Positions 41,660-54,238 of a stretch of 64,000 nt of DNA are shown here, in pieces; within the stretch, counting starts at the first letter, position 1; every line of letters begins with the position of its first letter. The stretch covers positions 1-64,000 of the forward strand of contig NZ_JAUQOP010000034.1 of assembly GCF_030580855.1 (NCBI RefSeq), written 5' to 3'. The DNA comes from Pseudomonas citrullilanati (GTDB lineage: Bacteria > Pseudomonadota > Gammaproteobacteria > Pseudomonadales > Pseudomonadaceae). The notes under the pieces are model-generated. The model was not told the origin of the DNA, ran no database searches, and worked only from the letters and a program-made list of their open reading frames with translations. The translations under genes and the position numbers were made by a program.

Positions 41660-41974
41660 TCAGCTTGGGAACAACTCGGACAGTTTCATCGCCAGCATCA
41701 TGTCGCCTTCGGTGCGCAGCTTGCCGCCCATGAATGCCTGCATGCCGTCGGTGCTGCCGTCGACGATGCCTTCCAGGGTTTCGCTGTCCATCACCAGGGT
41801 CACCTGGGCGTCCGGGTTTTCACCGGATTCCAGTTCGCAGGTGCTGTTCTTGACGATCAGCGAGAAATGCTTGTCGTCGTCAATGCGGAAACCGAAGACC
41901 AGGTCCAGGCCGGCAGCGGCGGCTGGGTTGAACTTGGCTTGCATCTTTTGTACGGCGGCGGCTACGGAGGTCAT
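41660..41974 (-). CDS. SCP2 sterol-carrier-domain protein
   Basis: A 104-residue protein consisting of one SCP2 lipid-binding domain. The motif region FNPAAAAGLDLVFGFRIDDD and the later DAQVTLVMDSETLEGIVDG and FMGGKLRTEGDMMLAMKLSE match the family, which binds fatty acyl or sterol-like lipids in a hydrophobic tunnel. It is probably cytoplasmic. It sits 52 bases downstream of a phosphatase gene on the same strand and ends in a hairpin. Confidence 0.92.
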   Translation of the reverse strand: MTSVAAAVQKMQAKFNPAAAAGLDLVFGFRIDDDKHFSLIVKNSTCELESGENPDAQVTLVMDSETLEGIVDGSTDGMQAFMGGKLRTEGDMMLAMKLSELFPS

Positions 41975-42026
41975 GGTGTCGATCCTTATTTGGGTTGATA
42001 CAGCAAGGGTCTGCGGTAATTCGGCC

Positions 42027-42737
42027 TCAGCGGAAGGTGATGAGGTCCGGGGCCTTCAGCAGTTGCAGGTGGGCATGACTGTTGAAGGACGCCAGGGCCA
42101 CCTCGCGACCCCTGAACTTCAGGTGGTTGAGCGAGGTGTTGACGATTTGCCAGTTCAGCTCGAATGCTTGTGGGGCGGGTATCCGGGTGATCAGGTGGAG
42201 CAGGGCGGTGATGGTGCCGCCGGAGGTGAACACGGCGATCTTCTGGCTGTTGTCGGCCTGTTCCAGGATCCGCTGCAGGCCGCCCTGGACCCGCTCGACG
42301 AAGCCCAGCCAGCTTTCCAGCCCGGGCGGGTCGTAGCGCCCATCGAGCCAGCGTTCGACGATGAGCGCGAAGATGCGTTGGAACTCGGCACGGTTCTGCG
42401 CGGCGTTGCGCAGCACATCCAGTGCTTCGGGCTCCTGCGCGAGCATGTCCGGCAACAAGGCGCGGATCACCGCGTCGGCATCGAATTCGTTGAAGGCCGC
42501 GTCGATTTCCAGCTCGGGAACCGGCAGCCCGGCGGCGCTCATCTGGCCCAGTGCACCGGTGGCGGTGTCCTGCTGGCGCCGAAGGTCACCCGAGAGGCAG
42601 CGATCGAACACGACACCCAGTTCCGCCAGGTGGCTACCCAGCACTTGGGCCTGGCGCACGCCGTTGGGCGAAAGGACATCGTAGTCGTCCGCACCGAAGG
42701 AGGCCTGGCCATGTCGAATCAGATAGATGCTGCCCAC
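42027..42737 (-). CDS. Histidine-phosphatase-superfamily protein
   Basis: A 236-residue phosphoglycerate-mutase-like phosphatase. The catalytic RHG motif is in IYLIRHGQASFG within the first ten residues and the second His-equivalent region is VFTSGGTITALLHL near 175. I chose GTG at 42737 so that the protein opens right at the core strand; an upstream ATG would add 55 residues with no match to the fold. It is read leftward with the SCP2 gene, so the two probably form a small unit. The substrate is unknown. Confidence 0.87.
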   Translation of the reverse strand: MGSIYLIRHGQASFGADDYDVLSPNGVRQAQVLGSHLAELGVVFDRCLSGDLRRQQDTATGALGQMSAAGLPVPELEIDAAFNEFDADAVIRALLPDMLAQEPEALDVLRNAAQNRAEFQRIFALIVERWLDGRYDPPGLESWLGFVERVQGGLQRILEQADNSQKIAVFTSGGTITALLHLITRIPAPQAFELNWQIVNTSLNHLKFRGREVALASFNSHAHLQLLKAPDLITFR

Positions 42738-42962
42738 GTCCGCGTCATCCCGGTACGTTGAAGGTTTGGCGAGGTTATGAGGATGGCGGTGAGCTGTCAA
42801 TGAAAAAACATACGCTTGTTTGAAATGTCCGTTGGAGCCTTGCCGCGCCTCGCCGCAGCGAGGTAACCATAGGTTTCTTGGCTGGCCGCGACGCAGGCGC
42901 ATGGGTATGCTGGAGGCGTTACGCGCCTGCGTTCAGTGGCGCATTGCATTTAAGGAGTCGCT

Positions 42963-43994
42963 GTGGAGTTTTTCATCGAGTACGCCGGGTTCCTGGCCAA
43001 GACTGTGACGCTGGTGATCGCCATCCTGGTGGTGCTGGCCAGTTTTGCTGCGCTACGCAGCAAAGGGCGGCGCAAGTCGGCCGGCCAGTTGCAGGTGAGC
43101 AAGCTCAACGATTTCTACAAGGGGCTGCGCGAGCGCCTGGAACAGACGCTGCTGGACAAGGACCAGCTCAAGGCCCTGCGCAAGACCGAGGGCAAGGCGG
43201 AAAAAGCCCAGAAGAAGCAGAAGGCCAAGCCGGCGCCCAAGTCCCGGGTGTTCGTGCTGGATTTCGACGGTGACATCAAGGCATCGGCCACCGAGAGCCT
43301 GCGCCATGAAATCACCGCGCTGCTGACCCTGGCCACGCCGAAGGACGAAGTGGTGCTGCGCCTGGAAAGCGGCGGCGGCATGGTCCACAGCTATGGCCTG
43401 GCCTCGTCGCAACTGGCGCGGATCCGCCAGGCCGGCGTGCCGTTGACGGTTTGCATCGACAAGGTGGCGGCCAGCGGCGGCTACATGATGGCGTGCATCG
43501 GCGAGAAGATCATCAGCGCACCGTTCGCCATCCTGGGCTCCATCGGCGTCGTGGCGCAATTGCCCAACGTCAACCGCCTGCTGAAAAAGCACGACATCGA
43601 TTTCGAGGTACTGACCGCCGGCGAGTACAAGCGCACGTTGACGGTGTTTGGCGAAAACACCGAGAAAGGCCGGGAGAAATTCCAGGAAGACCTGGACATC
43701 ACCCATGAACTGTTCAAGAACTTCGTTTCCAACTACCGTCCGCAACTGGCCATCGACGAAGTGGCGACCGGCGAGGTCTGGCTGGGTGTCGCGGCCCTGG
43801 GCAAAGGCCTGGTGGACGAACTGAAGACCAGCGACGAATACCTGGCCGAACGGGCCAAGGGCGCCGAGCTCTACCACCTGCACTACGCCGAGCGCAAAAG
43901 CCTGCAGGAACGCATCGGCATGGCGGCCAGCGGATCGGTGGACCGGGTGCTGTTGAGCTGGTGGAGTCGCCTGACCCAGCAGCGGTTCTGGTAA
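42963..43994 (+). CDS. sohB: SohB-type inner-membrane signal-peptide-peptidase-like protease
   Basis: A 343-residue protease starting at GTG behind AAGGAG. One N-terminal helix (FLAKTVTLVIAILVVLASFA) anchors it, a Lys-rich linker follows (about 55-90), and the S49 protease domain holds the nucleophile in DKVAASGGYMMACIG near 180 with LESGGGMVHSYGLASSQ before it. SohB/SppA proteases cut hydrophobic peptides left in the membrane. Family length matches. It is monocistronic, followed by a REP pair and a bidirectional terminator. Confidence 0.93.
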   Translation: MEFFIEYAGFLAKTVTLVIAILVVLASFAALRSKGRRKSAGQLQVSKLNDFYKGLRERLEQTLLDKDQLKALRKTEGKAEKAQKKQKAKPAPKSRVFVLDFDGDIKASATESLRHEITALLTLATPKDEVVLRLESGGGMVHSYGLASSQLARIRQAGVPLTVCIDKVAASGGYMMACIGEKIISAPFAILGSIGVVAQLPNVNRLLKKHDIDFEVLTAGEYKRTLTVFGENTEKGREKFQEDLDITHELFKNFVSNYRPQLAIDEVATGEVWLGVAALGKGLVDELKTSDEYLAERAKGAELYHLHYAERKSLQERIGMAASGSVDRVLLSWWSRLTQQRFW

Positions 43995-44065
43995 TACTGA
44001 AGAATAGATATCCATCCTGGTGGGATTTGGGCCGGGCACAAGATTTGTATCCTCTGAAAATCCCA

Positions 44066-44156
44066 TGTGGGAGCGAGCTTGCTCGCGATGACGGCGGCAC
44101 ATTCGACATCGATGCAAGCTGAGCCACCGCTATCGCGAGCGAGCTCGCTCCCACAG
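44066..44156. repeat. REP doublet
   Basis: TGTGGGAGCGAGCTTGCTCG and CGAGCGAGCTCGCTCCCACA face each other between sohB and its terminator. Confidence 0.9.
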
Positions 44157-44190
44157 TAGAGCTGGGTGGATTCAAGACACCGTACACACA

Positions 44191-44229
44191 AAAAAGCCCT
44201 GAACCGGTAAACCCGGATCAGGGCTTTTT
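44191..44229. terminator. Bidirectional intrinsic terminator
   Basis: AAAAAGCCCTGA pairs with TCAGGGCTTTTT, with an inner CCGG/CCGG stem, between the convergent sohB and DUF934 genes. A/T runs flank both sides. Confidence 0.9.
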
Positions 44230-44242
44230 CATGGGGCAGGTC

Positions 44243-44737
44243 TTAACGGCGGCGAAACAGCGGCAGCGGCTCGTCAGTGGCGGCCTGGTAGGTCACCGAG
44301 AAGTCCTTGAGGCTTTCGAGCGCTTCGTACGGGTCCTTGTCGGCGCGCAGGGCGAAGGCGTCGAAACCGCAGCGGCGCATGTAGAACAGCTGGTCGCGCA
44401 GCACGTCGCCAATCGCTCGCAATTCACCCTTGAAACCATAGCGCTCACGCAGCAGGCGAGCGTTGGAGTAGCTACGGCCATCGGTGAAGGCCGGGAAGTT
44501 CAGGGCGATGACTTGCAACTGGTTGGCGTCATCCCCGATCTCTTCCGCTTCTTCGTCGGCATCCAGCCAGACGCCCAGGCCGCCGTCGCGGGCCTTGAGG
44601 GCGTGGGCATGGTCGCGCCACAGGGCCAGGGGCACGATCAGGTCGTCGCAGTTGGAAATGCCGTCGAGGGTCGCGTCCTTGGGCAGCAGGTGCCAGCTCT
44701 CGTCGATGACCTCGTTGTTCTTAATGATTCGCTGCAT
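44243..44737 (-). CDS. DUF934 protein associated with sulfite reductase
   Basis: A 164-residue protein of DUF934, almost always encoded directly after cysI in pseudomonads. Visible features are LDGISNCDDLIVPLALW near 25 and NFPAFTDGRSYSNARLLRER near 83. The start MQRIIKNNEV lies inside the last 17 bases of cysI, giving translational coupling; an upstream ATG is less likely. It is thought to assist the siroheme-containing reductase or electron delivery, but no activity has been shown to my knowledge. Confidence 0.92.
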   Translation of the reverse strand: MQRIIKNNEVIDESWHLLPKDATLDGISNCDDLIVPLALWRDHAHALKARDGGLGVWLDADEEAEEIGDDANQLQVIALNFPAFTDGRSYSNARLLRERYGFKGELRAIGDVLRDQLFYMRRCGFDAFALRADKDPYEALESLKDFSVTYQAATDEPLPLFRRR

Positions 44738-46379
44738 AGACGCGTTCCTTGAAGAGGTCGATGCCAATACGTTGGTAGGTGTCGATGAAGCGCTCGTCTT
44801 CGGTACGCTGCTCCACGTACACGTCGATCAGCTTCTCGATCACGTCAGGCATGTCGTCCTGGGCAAACGACGGGCCGAGGATCTTGCCCAGGCTGGCGTC
44901 GCGGCTACCGCTGCCGCCCAGGGAGACCTGGTAGAACTCTTCGCCTTTCTTGTCCACGCCGAGGATGCCGATGTGGCCGACGTGGTGGTGACCGCAGGCG
45001 TTCATGCAACCGGAAATGTTCAGGTCCAGCTCGCCGATGTCGAACAGGTAGTCCAGGTCATCGAAGCGACGCTGGATCGATTCGGCGATCGGGATCGACT
45101 TGGCATTGGCCAGGGAGCAGAAGTCACCGCCCGGGCAGCAGATGATGTCGGTCAGCAGGCCGATGTTCGGCGTGGCGAAGCCCTGTTCGCGCAACTCGCC
45201 CCAGAGGGTGAACAGTTGAGCCTGTTCAACGTCCGCCAGAATGATGTTCTGCTCGTGGGAGGTGCGCAGCTGGCCGAAGCTGTAGCGCTCGGCCAGGTCG
45301 GCCACGGCATCCAGTTGTTTGTCGGTGATGTCGCCCGGCGCGACGCCGGTCGGTTTCAGCGACAGCGTCACCGCGACATAACCCGGCTTCTTGTGGGCCA
45401 GGGTGTTGCGGCTGCGCCAGCGGGCGAAACCCGGGTGCTGCTTGTCGAGTGCCGCCAGTTCGGCGTCCTGGTTGCCCAGGGTCTTGTACTGCGGGTCGAC
45501 GAAGTGCCTGGCGACGCGATGGACTTCGGCTTCGGTCAGGGTGGTCTGGCCGCCGCGCAGGTGGGCCATCTCGGCTTCGACCTTCTCGGCGAACACTTCA
45601 GGCGTGAGCGCCTTGACCAGGATCTTGATCCGCGCCTTGTACTTGTTGTCACGACGACCGTAGCGGTTGTACACCCGCAGGATGGCGTCGAGGTAGCTGA
45701 GCAGGTCCTGCCACGGCAGGAACTCGTTGATGAACGCACCGACCACCGGCGTACGCCCCAGGCCACCGCCCACCAGCACCCGGAAGCCCAGCTCGCCGGC
45801 GGCGTTGTAGACCGTCTCCAGGCCGATGTCATGGACTTCGATGGCGGCGCGGTCCGAGGACGAGCCGTTGATGGCGATCTTGAACTTGCGCGGCAGGTAG
45901 GCGAATTCCGGGTGGAAGGTGGTCCACTGGCGGACGATTTCGCACCACGGGCGCGGGTCGATCAGCTCATCGGCGGCGACGCCGGCGAACTGGTCGGTGG
46001 TGACGTTGCGCAGGCAGTTGCCGCTGGTCTGGATCGCGTGCATCTGCACGGTCGCCAGTTCCGCCAGGATCTCTGGCACGTCTTCCAGGGCCGGCCAGTT
46101 GTACTGGACGTTCTGGCGGGTACTGATATGGGCGTAGCCCTTGTCGTAGTCGCGGGCGATCTGGGCCAGCTTGCGCACCTGGCGCGAGGTCAGTTGGCCA
46201 TAAGGCACGGCCACGCGCAGCATCGGGGCAAAACGCTGGATATACAGGCCATTCTGCAAGCGCAGAGGGCGGAATTCTTCTTCGCTCAGCTCGCCTGCCA
46301 GGTAGCGTCGGGTCTGATCACGGAACTGCTTGACGCGGTCCTCGATGATCCGCTGATCGTACTCGTCATATACGTACAT
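44721..46379 (-). CDS. cysI: Assimilatory nitrite/sulfite reductase, haemoprotein subunit
   Basis: A 552-residue siroheme/[4Fe-4S] enzyme that reduces sulfite to sulfide for cysteine synthesis. The N-terminal parachute domain has ISTRQNVQYNWPALEDVPEI near 73, and cluster and siroheme Cys are seen in CCPGGDFCSLA near 415 and LNISGCMNACGHHH near 460. The start MYVYDEYDQR is used; the in-frame upstream extension is unconserved. Downstream DUF934 overlaps it. The 290 bases upstream contain no gene and probably hold its promoter. Confidence 0.94.
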   Translation of the reverse strand: MYVYDEYDQRIIEDRVKQFRDQTRRYLAGELSEEEFRPLRLQNGLYIQRFAPMLRVAVPYGQLTSRQVRKLAQIARDYDKGYAHISTRQNVQYNWPALEDVPEILAELATVQMHAIQTSGNCLRNVTTDQFAGVAADELIDPRPWCEIVRQWTTFHPEFAYLPRKFKIAINGSSSDRAAIEVHDIGLETVYNAAGELGFRVLVGGGLGRTPVVGAFINEFLPWQDLLSYLDAILRVYNRYGRRDNKYKARIKILVKALTPEVFAEKVEAEMAHLRGGQTTLTEAEVHRVARHFVDPQYKTLGNQDAELAALDKQHPGFARWRSRNTLAHKKPGYVAVTLSLKPTGVAPGDITDKQLDAVADLAERYSFGQLRTSHEQNIILADVEQAQLFTLWGELREQGFATPNIGLLTDIICCPGGDFCSLANAKSIPIAESIQRRFDDLDYLFDIGELDLNISGCMNACGHHHVGHIGILGVDKKGEEFYQVSLGGSGSRDASLGKILGPSFAQDDMPDVIEKLIDVYVEQRTEDERFIDTYQRIGIDLFKERVYAANH

Positions 46380-46670
46380 ATAAGTCTCGGTCTCAGGCTT
46401 GGGCCGATCAGAAACAGCTGCGTATTGGCTCGCTGGAATCGGGTTCTGCCTCGGCAATTCTGCGCGCACGGCCGCGCACTCCTAGAGGAGCCGGTGCAAG
46501 ATACCTGTTTTGAGTTATGCGCAAAAGTGATGTTTGAGTATATGTAAAGAACCAAATGGCCTAATGAGATCTATCGGCGTGTAACCCACATTTGTCGTAT
46601 GGGCAATCATCGTCTTAACTGTGGTCGAGTCTTTCTGCAATCACCTAAAAAACCGACAAGAGGCGATGCA

Positions 46671-46784
46671 ATGAGCAATCCGACCAAAGCAAGGAAAAGC
46701 GACAGTACCGTTGATGCCTGGGCCATTCTGTTCCTGATCATCCTGGTGGTGGGCACCGCGGTTTTCTGGGTCAGCCACCAATAA
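46671..46784 (+). CDS. Small membrane protein
   Basis: A 37-residue protein with a charged N-terminus (MSNPTKARKSDSTVDAW) and one membrane helix (AILFLIILVVGTAVFWV) ending SHQ. AGAGG lies seven bases before the ATG, and the composition (polar start, single clean helix, short tail) is unlikely by chance. It lies between divergent cysI and a REP pair. The function is unknown. Confidence 0.6.
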   Translation: MSNPTKARKSDSTVDAWAILFLIILVVGTAVFWVSHQ

Positions 46785-46805
46785 CCGTTCATCCATGCAA
46801 AAAAA

Positions 46806-46897
46806 CTGTGGGAGCGAGCTTGCTCGCGATAGCGTAGTGTCAGTCGGAGTCGATACCTACTGAACCACCGCTATCGCGAGCAAGCTCGCTCCCACAG
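46806..46897. repeat. REP doublet
   Basis: CTGTGGGAGCGAGCTTGCTC and GAGCAAGCTCGCTCCCACAG are perfect inverted arms between the 37-residue gene and the DUF2970 gene. Confidence 0.92.
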
Positions 46898-46920
46898 GGG
46901 CGTGTGCAAATCAAAAAAGG

Positions 46921-47139
46921 TTACAACCCCGCCAAATGCACCACCAGCTTGACGATGCCCAGCAGCGTCAGGGCGAAGATCACCGTGAAGGCGATGCCCA
47001 GTATCACGAAGTGACTCGGTTTGCCGTGGGTGAAGTCGCGGGCGCGGTTCTTGCCGCTTTGCACGCCGAAAGCGGCGGCCAGCACGCTGTGCATCATCTG
47101 CCACAGGGTTGGTGGCTTGTTGTCGATTGGATCGTCCAT
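46921..47139 (-). CDS. DUF2970 small membrane protein
   Basis: A 72-residue protein with a DUF2970 domain: PTLWQMMHSVLAAAFGVQSG near 10, then RARDFTHGKPSHFVILGIAF and a final helix TVIFALTLLGIVKLVVHLAG that spans the membrane. GAGGG five bases before ATG selects MDDPIDNK over the ATG six codons upstream. It is read leftward after metH, separated from it by the metH terminator. The function of the family is unknown. Confidence 0.85.
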   Translation of the reverse strand: MDDPIDNKPPTLWQMMHSVLAAAFGVQSGKNRARDFTHGKPSHFVILGIAFTVIFALTLLGIVKLVVHLAGL

Positions 47140-47192
47140 AAATCCCTCGTCTGCCATGGGTCTGGGACAAGCATAGACAACCCTTGGAAAAA

Positions 47193-47222
47193 GGGATCAC
47201 GGCCGTTACCGGCCGTGATCCC
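47193..47222 (-). terminator. Intrinsic terminator of metH
   Basis: GGGATCACGGCC and GGCCGTGATCCC make a perfect 12-bp stem with a six-base loop just after the metH stop; TTTTTCC follows on the coding strand. Confidence 0.93.
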
Positions 47223-47227
47223 CTCAC

Positions 47228-50938
<3,711 letters not shown>

Positions 50939-51092
50939 AGGACTACCTGGAAAAATGACGATGACGAAAGCCGGGATGATAGCAAACCTGTGCGGTATTT
51001 GATCGCAGGCGGCTTTTGCATGAATCTCGCTCATGTTTGCAAGCGGATGCTGGCCCGGTAGAATCGCCGGACTCTCATTCAGGATCCGCGAC

Positions 51093-53384
51093 ATGCCGTA
51101 CCGCGTTTTCGTCGGCAGTCTGTTGCTGCTGTGGTCTTTCATTGCAGTAGCCCGGGATCCCGCGCCGGCGCTTTCTTATACCCGCGACATCCAGCCGATC
51201 TTCACGGAAAAGTGCGTGGCCTGCCACGCCTGCTACGACTCCGCCTGCCAATTGAACCTGGGCAGCGGCGAGGGTGCCGCCCGGGGCGCAAGCAAGTTGT
51301 CGGTGTATGACGGCGAGCGGCGGGTGGCGGCAGAGCCGACCCGCTTGTTCTACGACGCTTCCGGTTCGCTCGCCTGGCAGCGCAAGGGGTTCTATTCGGT
51401 CCTCGATGCCCAGGGCAGCCAGGCGGCGTTGATGGCGCGGATGCTGGAACTGGGCCATCGCACGCCATTGGTGCCCAACGCCAAGCTGCCCGAGGACATC
51501 GTGCTCGGCCTCAATCGGGACAACAGCTGTGCGATGCCGGGGCAGTTCGACGAGTACGCCGCCGCGCATCCGCGCGAGGGCATGCCCCTGGCCGTCACCG
51601 GTTTGACCGACCAGCAATACCAGACCCTGCAACGCTGGCTGGCCGCCGGTGCGCCCATCGACCAGCAGGGCTTGGCCCCAAGCGCCGCCGAGGCCTTGCA
51701 GGTGGTGCAATGGGAAAACCTGCTCAACGCGCCGGGTGCCCGGGAAAGCCTGGTGGGGCGCTGGTTGTTCGAGCACTGGTTCCTGGCGCACATTTATTTC
51801 AAGGACGGCGAGCCGGGGCACTTCTTCCAGTGGGTGCGTTCGCGCACGCCCACCGGCCAGCCCATCGACCTGATCAACACCCGCCGCCCCAACGACGATC
51901 CCGGTACCCGCATCTATTACCGGCTCTGGCCGGTGCAGGGGGTGATCGTGCACAAGACCCACATCACCTATGGCTTGAGCCCGGCCAAGATGGCGCGGGT
52001 CAAAAGCCTGTTCTACAGCGGCAAATGGCAGGTCAGCGCGTTGCCTGGCTATGGGCCGGAGCGCCGGGCCAACCCGTTCTCCACCTTCGAAGCGATCCCG
52101 GCCCAGGCTCGCTACCAGTTCATGCTCGATAACGCCGAGTACTTCGTGCGCACCTTCATCCGCGGGCCGGTGTGCCGGGGCCAGATCGCCACCGACGTGA
52201 TCCGCGACAACTTCTGGGCGCTGTTCCAGGCCCCCGAGCATGACCTGTACATCACCGATCCCAACTATCGCGGCCAGGCCACGCCGCTGCTGGCGATGCC
52301 GGGGCAGAACGACGATGTCGGCAGTGTGCTGAGCCTGTGGCGCGACTACCGCGACAAGCGCAACGCGTACGAAGCCTTGCGCCGCGACAACTACGCCGAA
52401 CTGCCGGCGCCGAGCTGGTCGACGTTATGGGCGGGCAACGACAATGCGCTGTTGAGCATCTTCCGGCACTTCGACAGTGCCTCGGTGACCAAGGGCCTGA
52501 TCGGCGACGTGCCCCAGACCATGTGGCTGTTCGACTTCCCGCTGTTGGAGCGCACTTATTACCAGTTGGCGGTGAACTTCGACGTGTTCGGCAATGTGTC
52601 CCACCAGGCCCAGACCCGGCTGTACTTCGACCTGATCCGCAACGGCGCGGAGCAGAACTTCCTGCGCCTGATGCCGGCCGACTCCCGCGATGCCTACCTC
52701 GACGACTGGTACCAGTCGGGGGGTAAATTCAAGATGTGGCTCGATTACGAGTCCATCGACGACGACAAGCCGACCGCGCTCAAGCTCGACGAACACGACC
52801 CGATGCGCGACTTCACCCGGCAATTGCTGGCTCGCTATGGCGAGCTGAATGCGCGCCCCGACCCGATCAACCGTTGCGAGGGCGCCTATTGCTCGCGGCC
52901 GAACATCGACCCGGCCCTGCAGAACGCCGAACAGGCCCTCAGTCGCCTGGTCTCGCGCCCGGCGGCGGGGCTCGGCGTGATCCACCAGTTGCCCGAAGCG
53001 ACCCTGCTGCGAGTCGAGACCCCAGGCGGCCACCGTGAAATCTACAGCCTGATGCGCAACCGGGCCCACAGCAACGTGGCGTTCCTGCTGGGCGAGGAAC
53101 TGCGTTACCAGCCGGGGCTGGACACCTTGACGGTCTACCCGGGCGTGCTCAGCAGCTACCCGAACTTCATCTTCAACATCCCGGCTGGGCAAGTGCCGGC
53201 GTTCGTCGACGCCATGGAAAGCGCCCAGGATGAACCGGCGTTCGAGCGGATTGTCGAGCGCTGGGGGATTCGCCGCAGTCATCCGCAGTTCTGGTTCTAT
53301 TTCCACGATTTGAGCGAGTACATTCGCGAGACCGATCCCCTGGAGGCCGGTGTGCTGGACATGAATCGCTACCAGAACCTCTGA
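51093..53384 (+). CDS. cti: Fatty acid cis/trans isomerase
   Basis: A 763-residue periplasmic haem protein that converts cis to trans unsaturated fatty acids in membrane phospholipids, a fast response to solvents and heat in Pseudomonas. A signal peptide (VFVGSLLLLWSFIAVA-RD) is followed by a cytochrome-c-type haem site, CVACHACYDSACQ, near residue 41. Length and C-terminus (EYIRETDPLEAGVLDMNRYQ) fit the family. The start MPYRVFVGSL is chosen as the signal-peptide start. It is divergent from metH and monocistronic in appearance. Confidence 0.95.
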   Translation: MPYRVFVGSLLLLWSFIAVARDPAPALSYTRDIQPIFTEKCVACHACYDSACQLNLGSGEGAARGASKLSVYDGERRVAAEPTRLFYDASGSLAWQRKGFYSVLDAQGSQAALMARMLELGHRTPLVPNAKLPEDIVLGLNRDNSCAMPGQFDEYAAAHPREGMPLAVTGLTDQQYQTLQRWLAAGAPIDQQGLAPSAAEALQVVQWENLLNAPGARESLVGRWLFEHWFLAHIYFKDGEPGHFFQWVRSRTPTGQPIDLINTRRPNDDPGTRIYYRLWPVQGVIVHKTHITYGLSPAKMARVKSLFYSGKWQVSALPGYGPERRANPFSTFEAIPAQARYQFMLDNAEYFVRTFIRGPVCRGQIATDVIRDNFWALFQAPEHDLYITDPNYRGQATPLLAMPGQNDDVGSVLSLWRDYRDKRNAYEALRRDNYAELPAPSWSTLWAGNDNALLSIFRHFDSASVTKGLIGDVPQTMWLFDFPLLERTYYQLAVNFDVFGNVSHQAQTRLYFDLIRNGAEQNFLRLMPADSRDAYLDDWYQSGGKFKMWLDYESIDDDKPTALKLDEHDPMRDFTRQLLARYGELNARPDPINRCEGAYCSRPNIDPALQNAEQALSRLVSRPAAGLGVIHQLPEATLLRVETPGGHREIYSLMRNRAHSNVAFLLGEELRYQPGLDTLTVYPGVLSSYPNFIFNIPAGQVPAFVDAMESAQDEPAFERIVERWGIRRSHPQFWFYFHDLSEYIRETDPLEAGVLDMNRYQNL

Positions 53385-53499
53385 GATGAGCGGCCGGTTG
53401 CGCGGAGCGCAGCGCCGGTCGCTTTCCTGACAAAAATACTGGGACTTTGTCCGGCGCGATGATTGGCGTAAACTGCCGGCAAGCCTGCGAGGAGTTTCC

Positions 53500-54084
53500 A
53501 TGACCGCCATAACCATTACCGATGCCGCCCACGATTACCTGGCCGACCTGCTGTCCAAGCAGAACACCCCGGGTATCGGGATCCGTATCTTCATCACCCA
53601 GCCCGGCACCCAGTACGCTGAAACCTGCATTGCCTACTGCAAGCCTGGGGAAGAGAAACCCGAGGACACCGCGCTGGGGCTCAAGAGCTTCACTGCCTAC
53701 ATCGATTCGTTCAGCGAAGCGTTCCTCGATGACGCCGTGGTCGACTACGCCACCGACCGCATGGGCGGCCAGCTGACCATCAAGGCGCCAAACGCCAAGG
53801 TGCCGATGGTCAATGCCGACAGCCCGATCAACGAGCGCATCAACTACTACCTGCAAACCGAAATCAACCCGGGGCTGGCCAGCCACGGCGGCCAGGTTTC
53901 GCTGATCGACGTGGTGGAAGACGGCATCGCCGTGCTCCAGTTCGGCGGCGGCTGCCAGGGCTGCGGCCAGGCCGACGTGACCCTGAAGGAAGGCATCGAG
54001 CGCACCTTGCTCGAGCGCATCCCCGAGCTCAAGGGCGTGCGCGACGTGACCGACCACACGCAGAAAGAGAACGCCTATTACTGA
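53500..54084 (+). CDS. nfuA: Fe-S biogenesis protein NfuA
   Basis: A 194-residue cluster-carrier protein with a degenerate A-type N-terminal domain and a C-terminal Nfu domain holding CxxC in FGGGCQGCGQADVTLKEG near 150, which binds a [4Fe-4S] cluster across a dimer for delivery to client enzymes. GAGGAG precedes the ATG. NfuA matters under oxidative stress and iron limitation. A REP pair follows. Neighbouring cti shares the strand but lies 115 bases away. Confidence 0.96.
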   Translation: MTAITITDAAHDYLADLLSKQNTPGIGIRIFITQPGTQYAETCIAYCKPGEEKPEDTALGLKSFTAYIDSFSEAFLDDAVVDYATDRMGGQLTIKAPNAKVPMVNADSPINERINYYLQTEINPGLASHGGQVSLIDVVEDGIAVLQFGGGCQGCGQADVTLKEGIERTLLERIPELKGVRDVTDHTQKENAYY

Positions 54085-54106
54085 TTGTTGCGATACCAGT
54101 CCTAAT

Positions 54107-54197
54107 CTGTGGGAGCAAGGCTTGCCCGCGATGCAAACACCTCGGTGTAGCTGATAGACCGAGGCGACACCTTCGCGGGCAAGCCTTGCTCCCACAG
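54107..54197. repeat. REP doublet, GCAAGGCTTGCCCGCGA variant
   Basis: CTGTGGGAGCAAGGCTTGCC and GGCAAGCCTTGCTCCCACAG are inverted; the core differs from the GAGCGAGC copies elsewhere, so it is a second subfamily. Confidence 0.9.
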
Positions 54198-54238
54198 GTT
54201 CGGTCCCACAGGGGGAGCCAGGTGGACTCTCTGGCGAG

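Noticed and set aside
44484..46547. Rightward 687-codon frame opposite cysI
   Set aside because: Antisense artefact; cysI and DUF934 explain the region fully.
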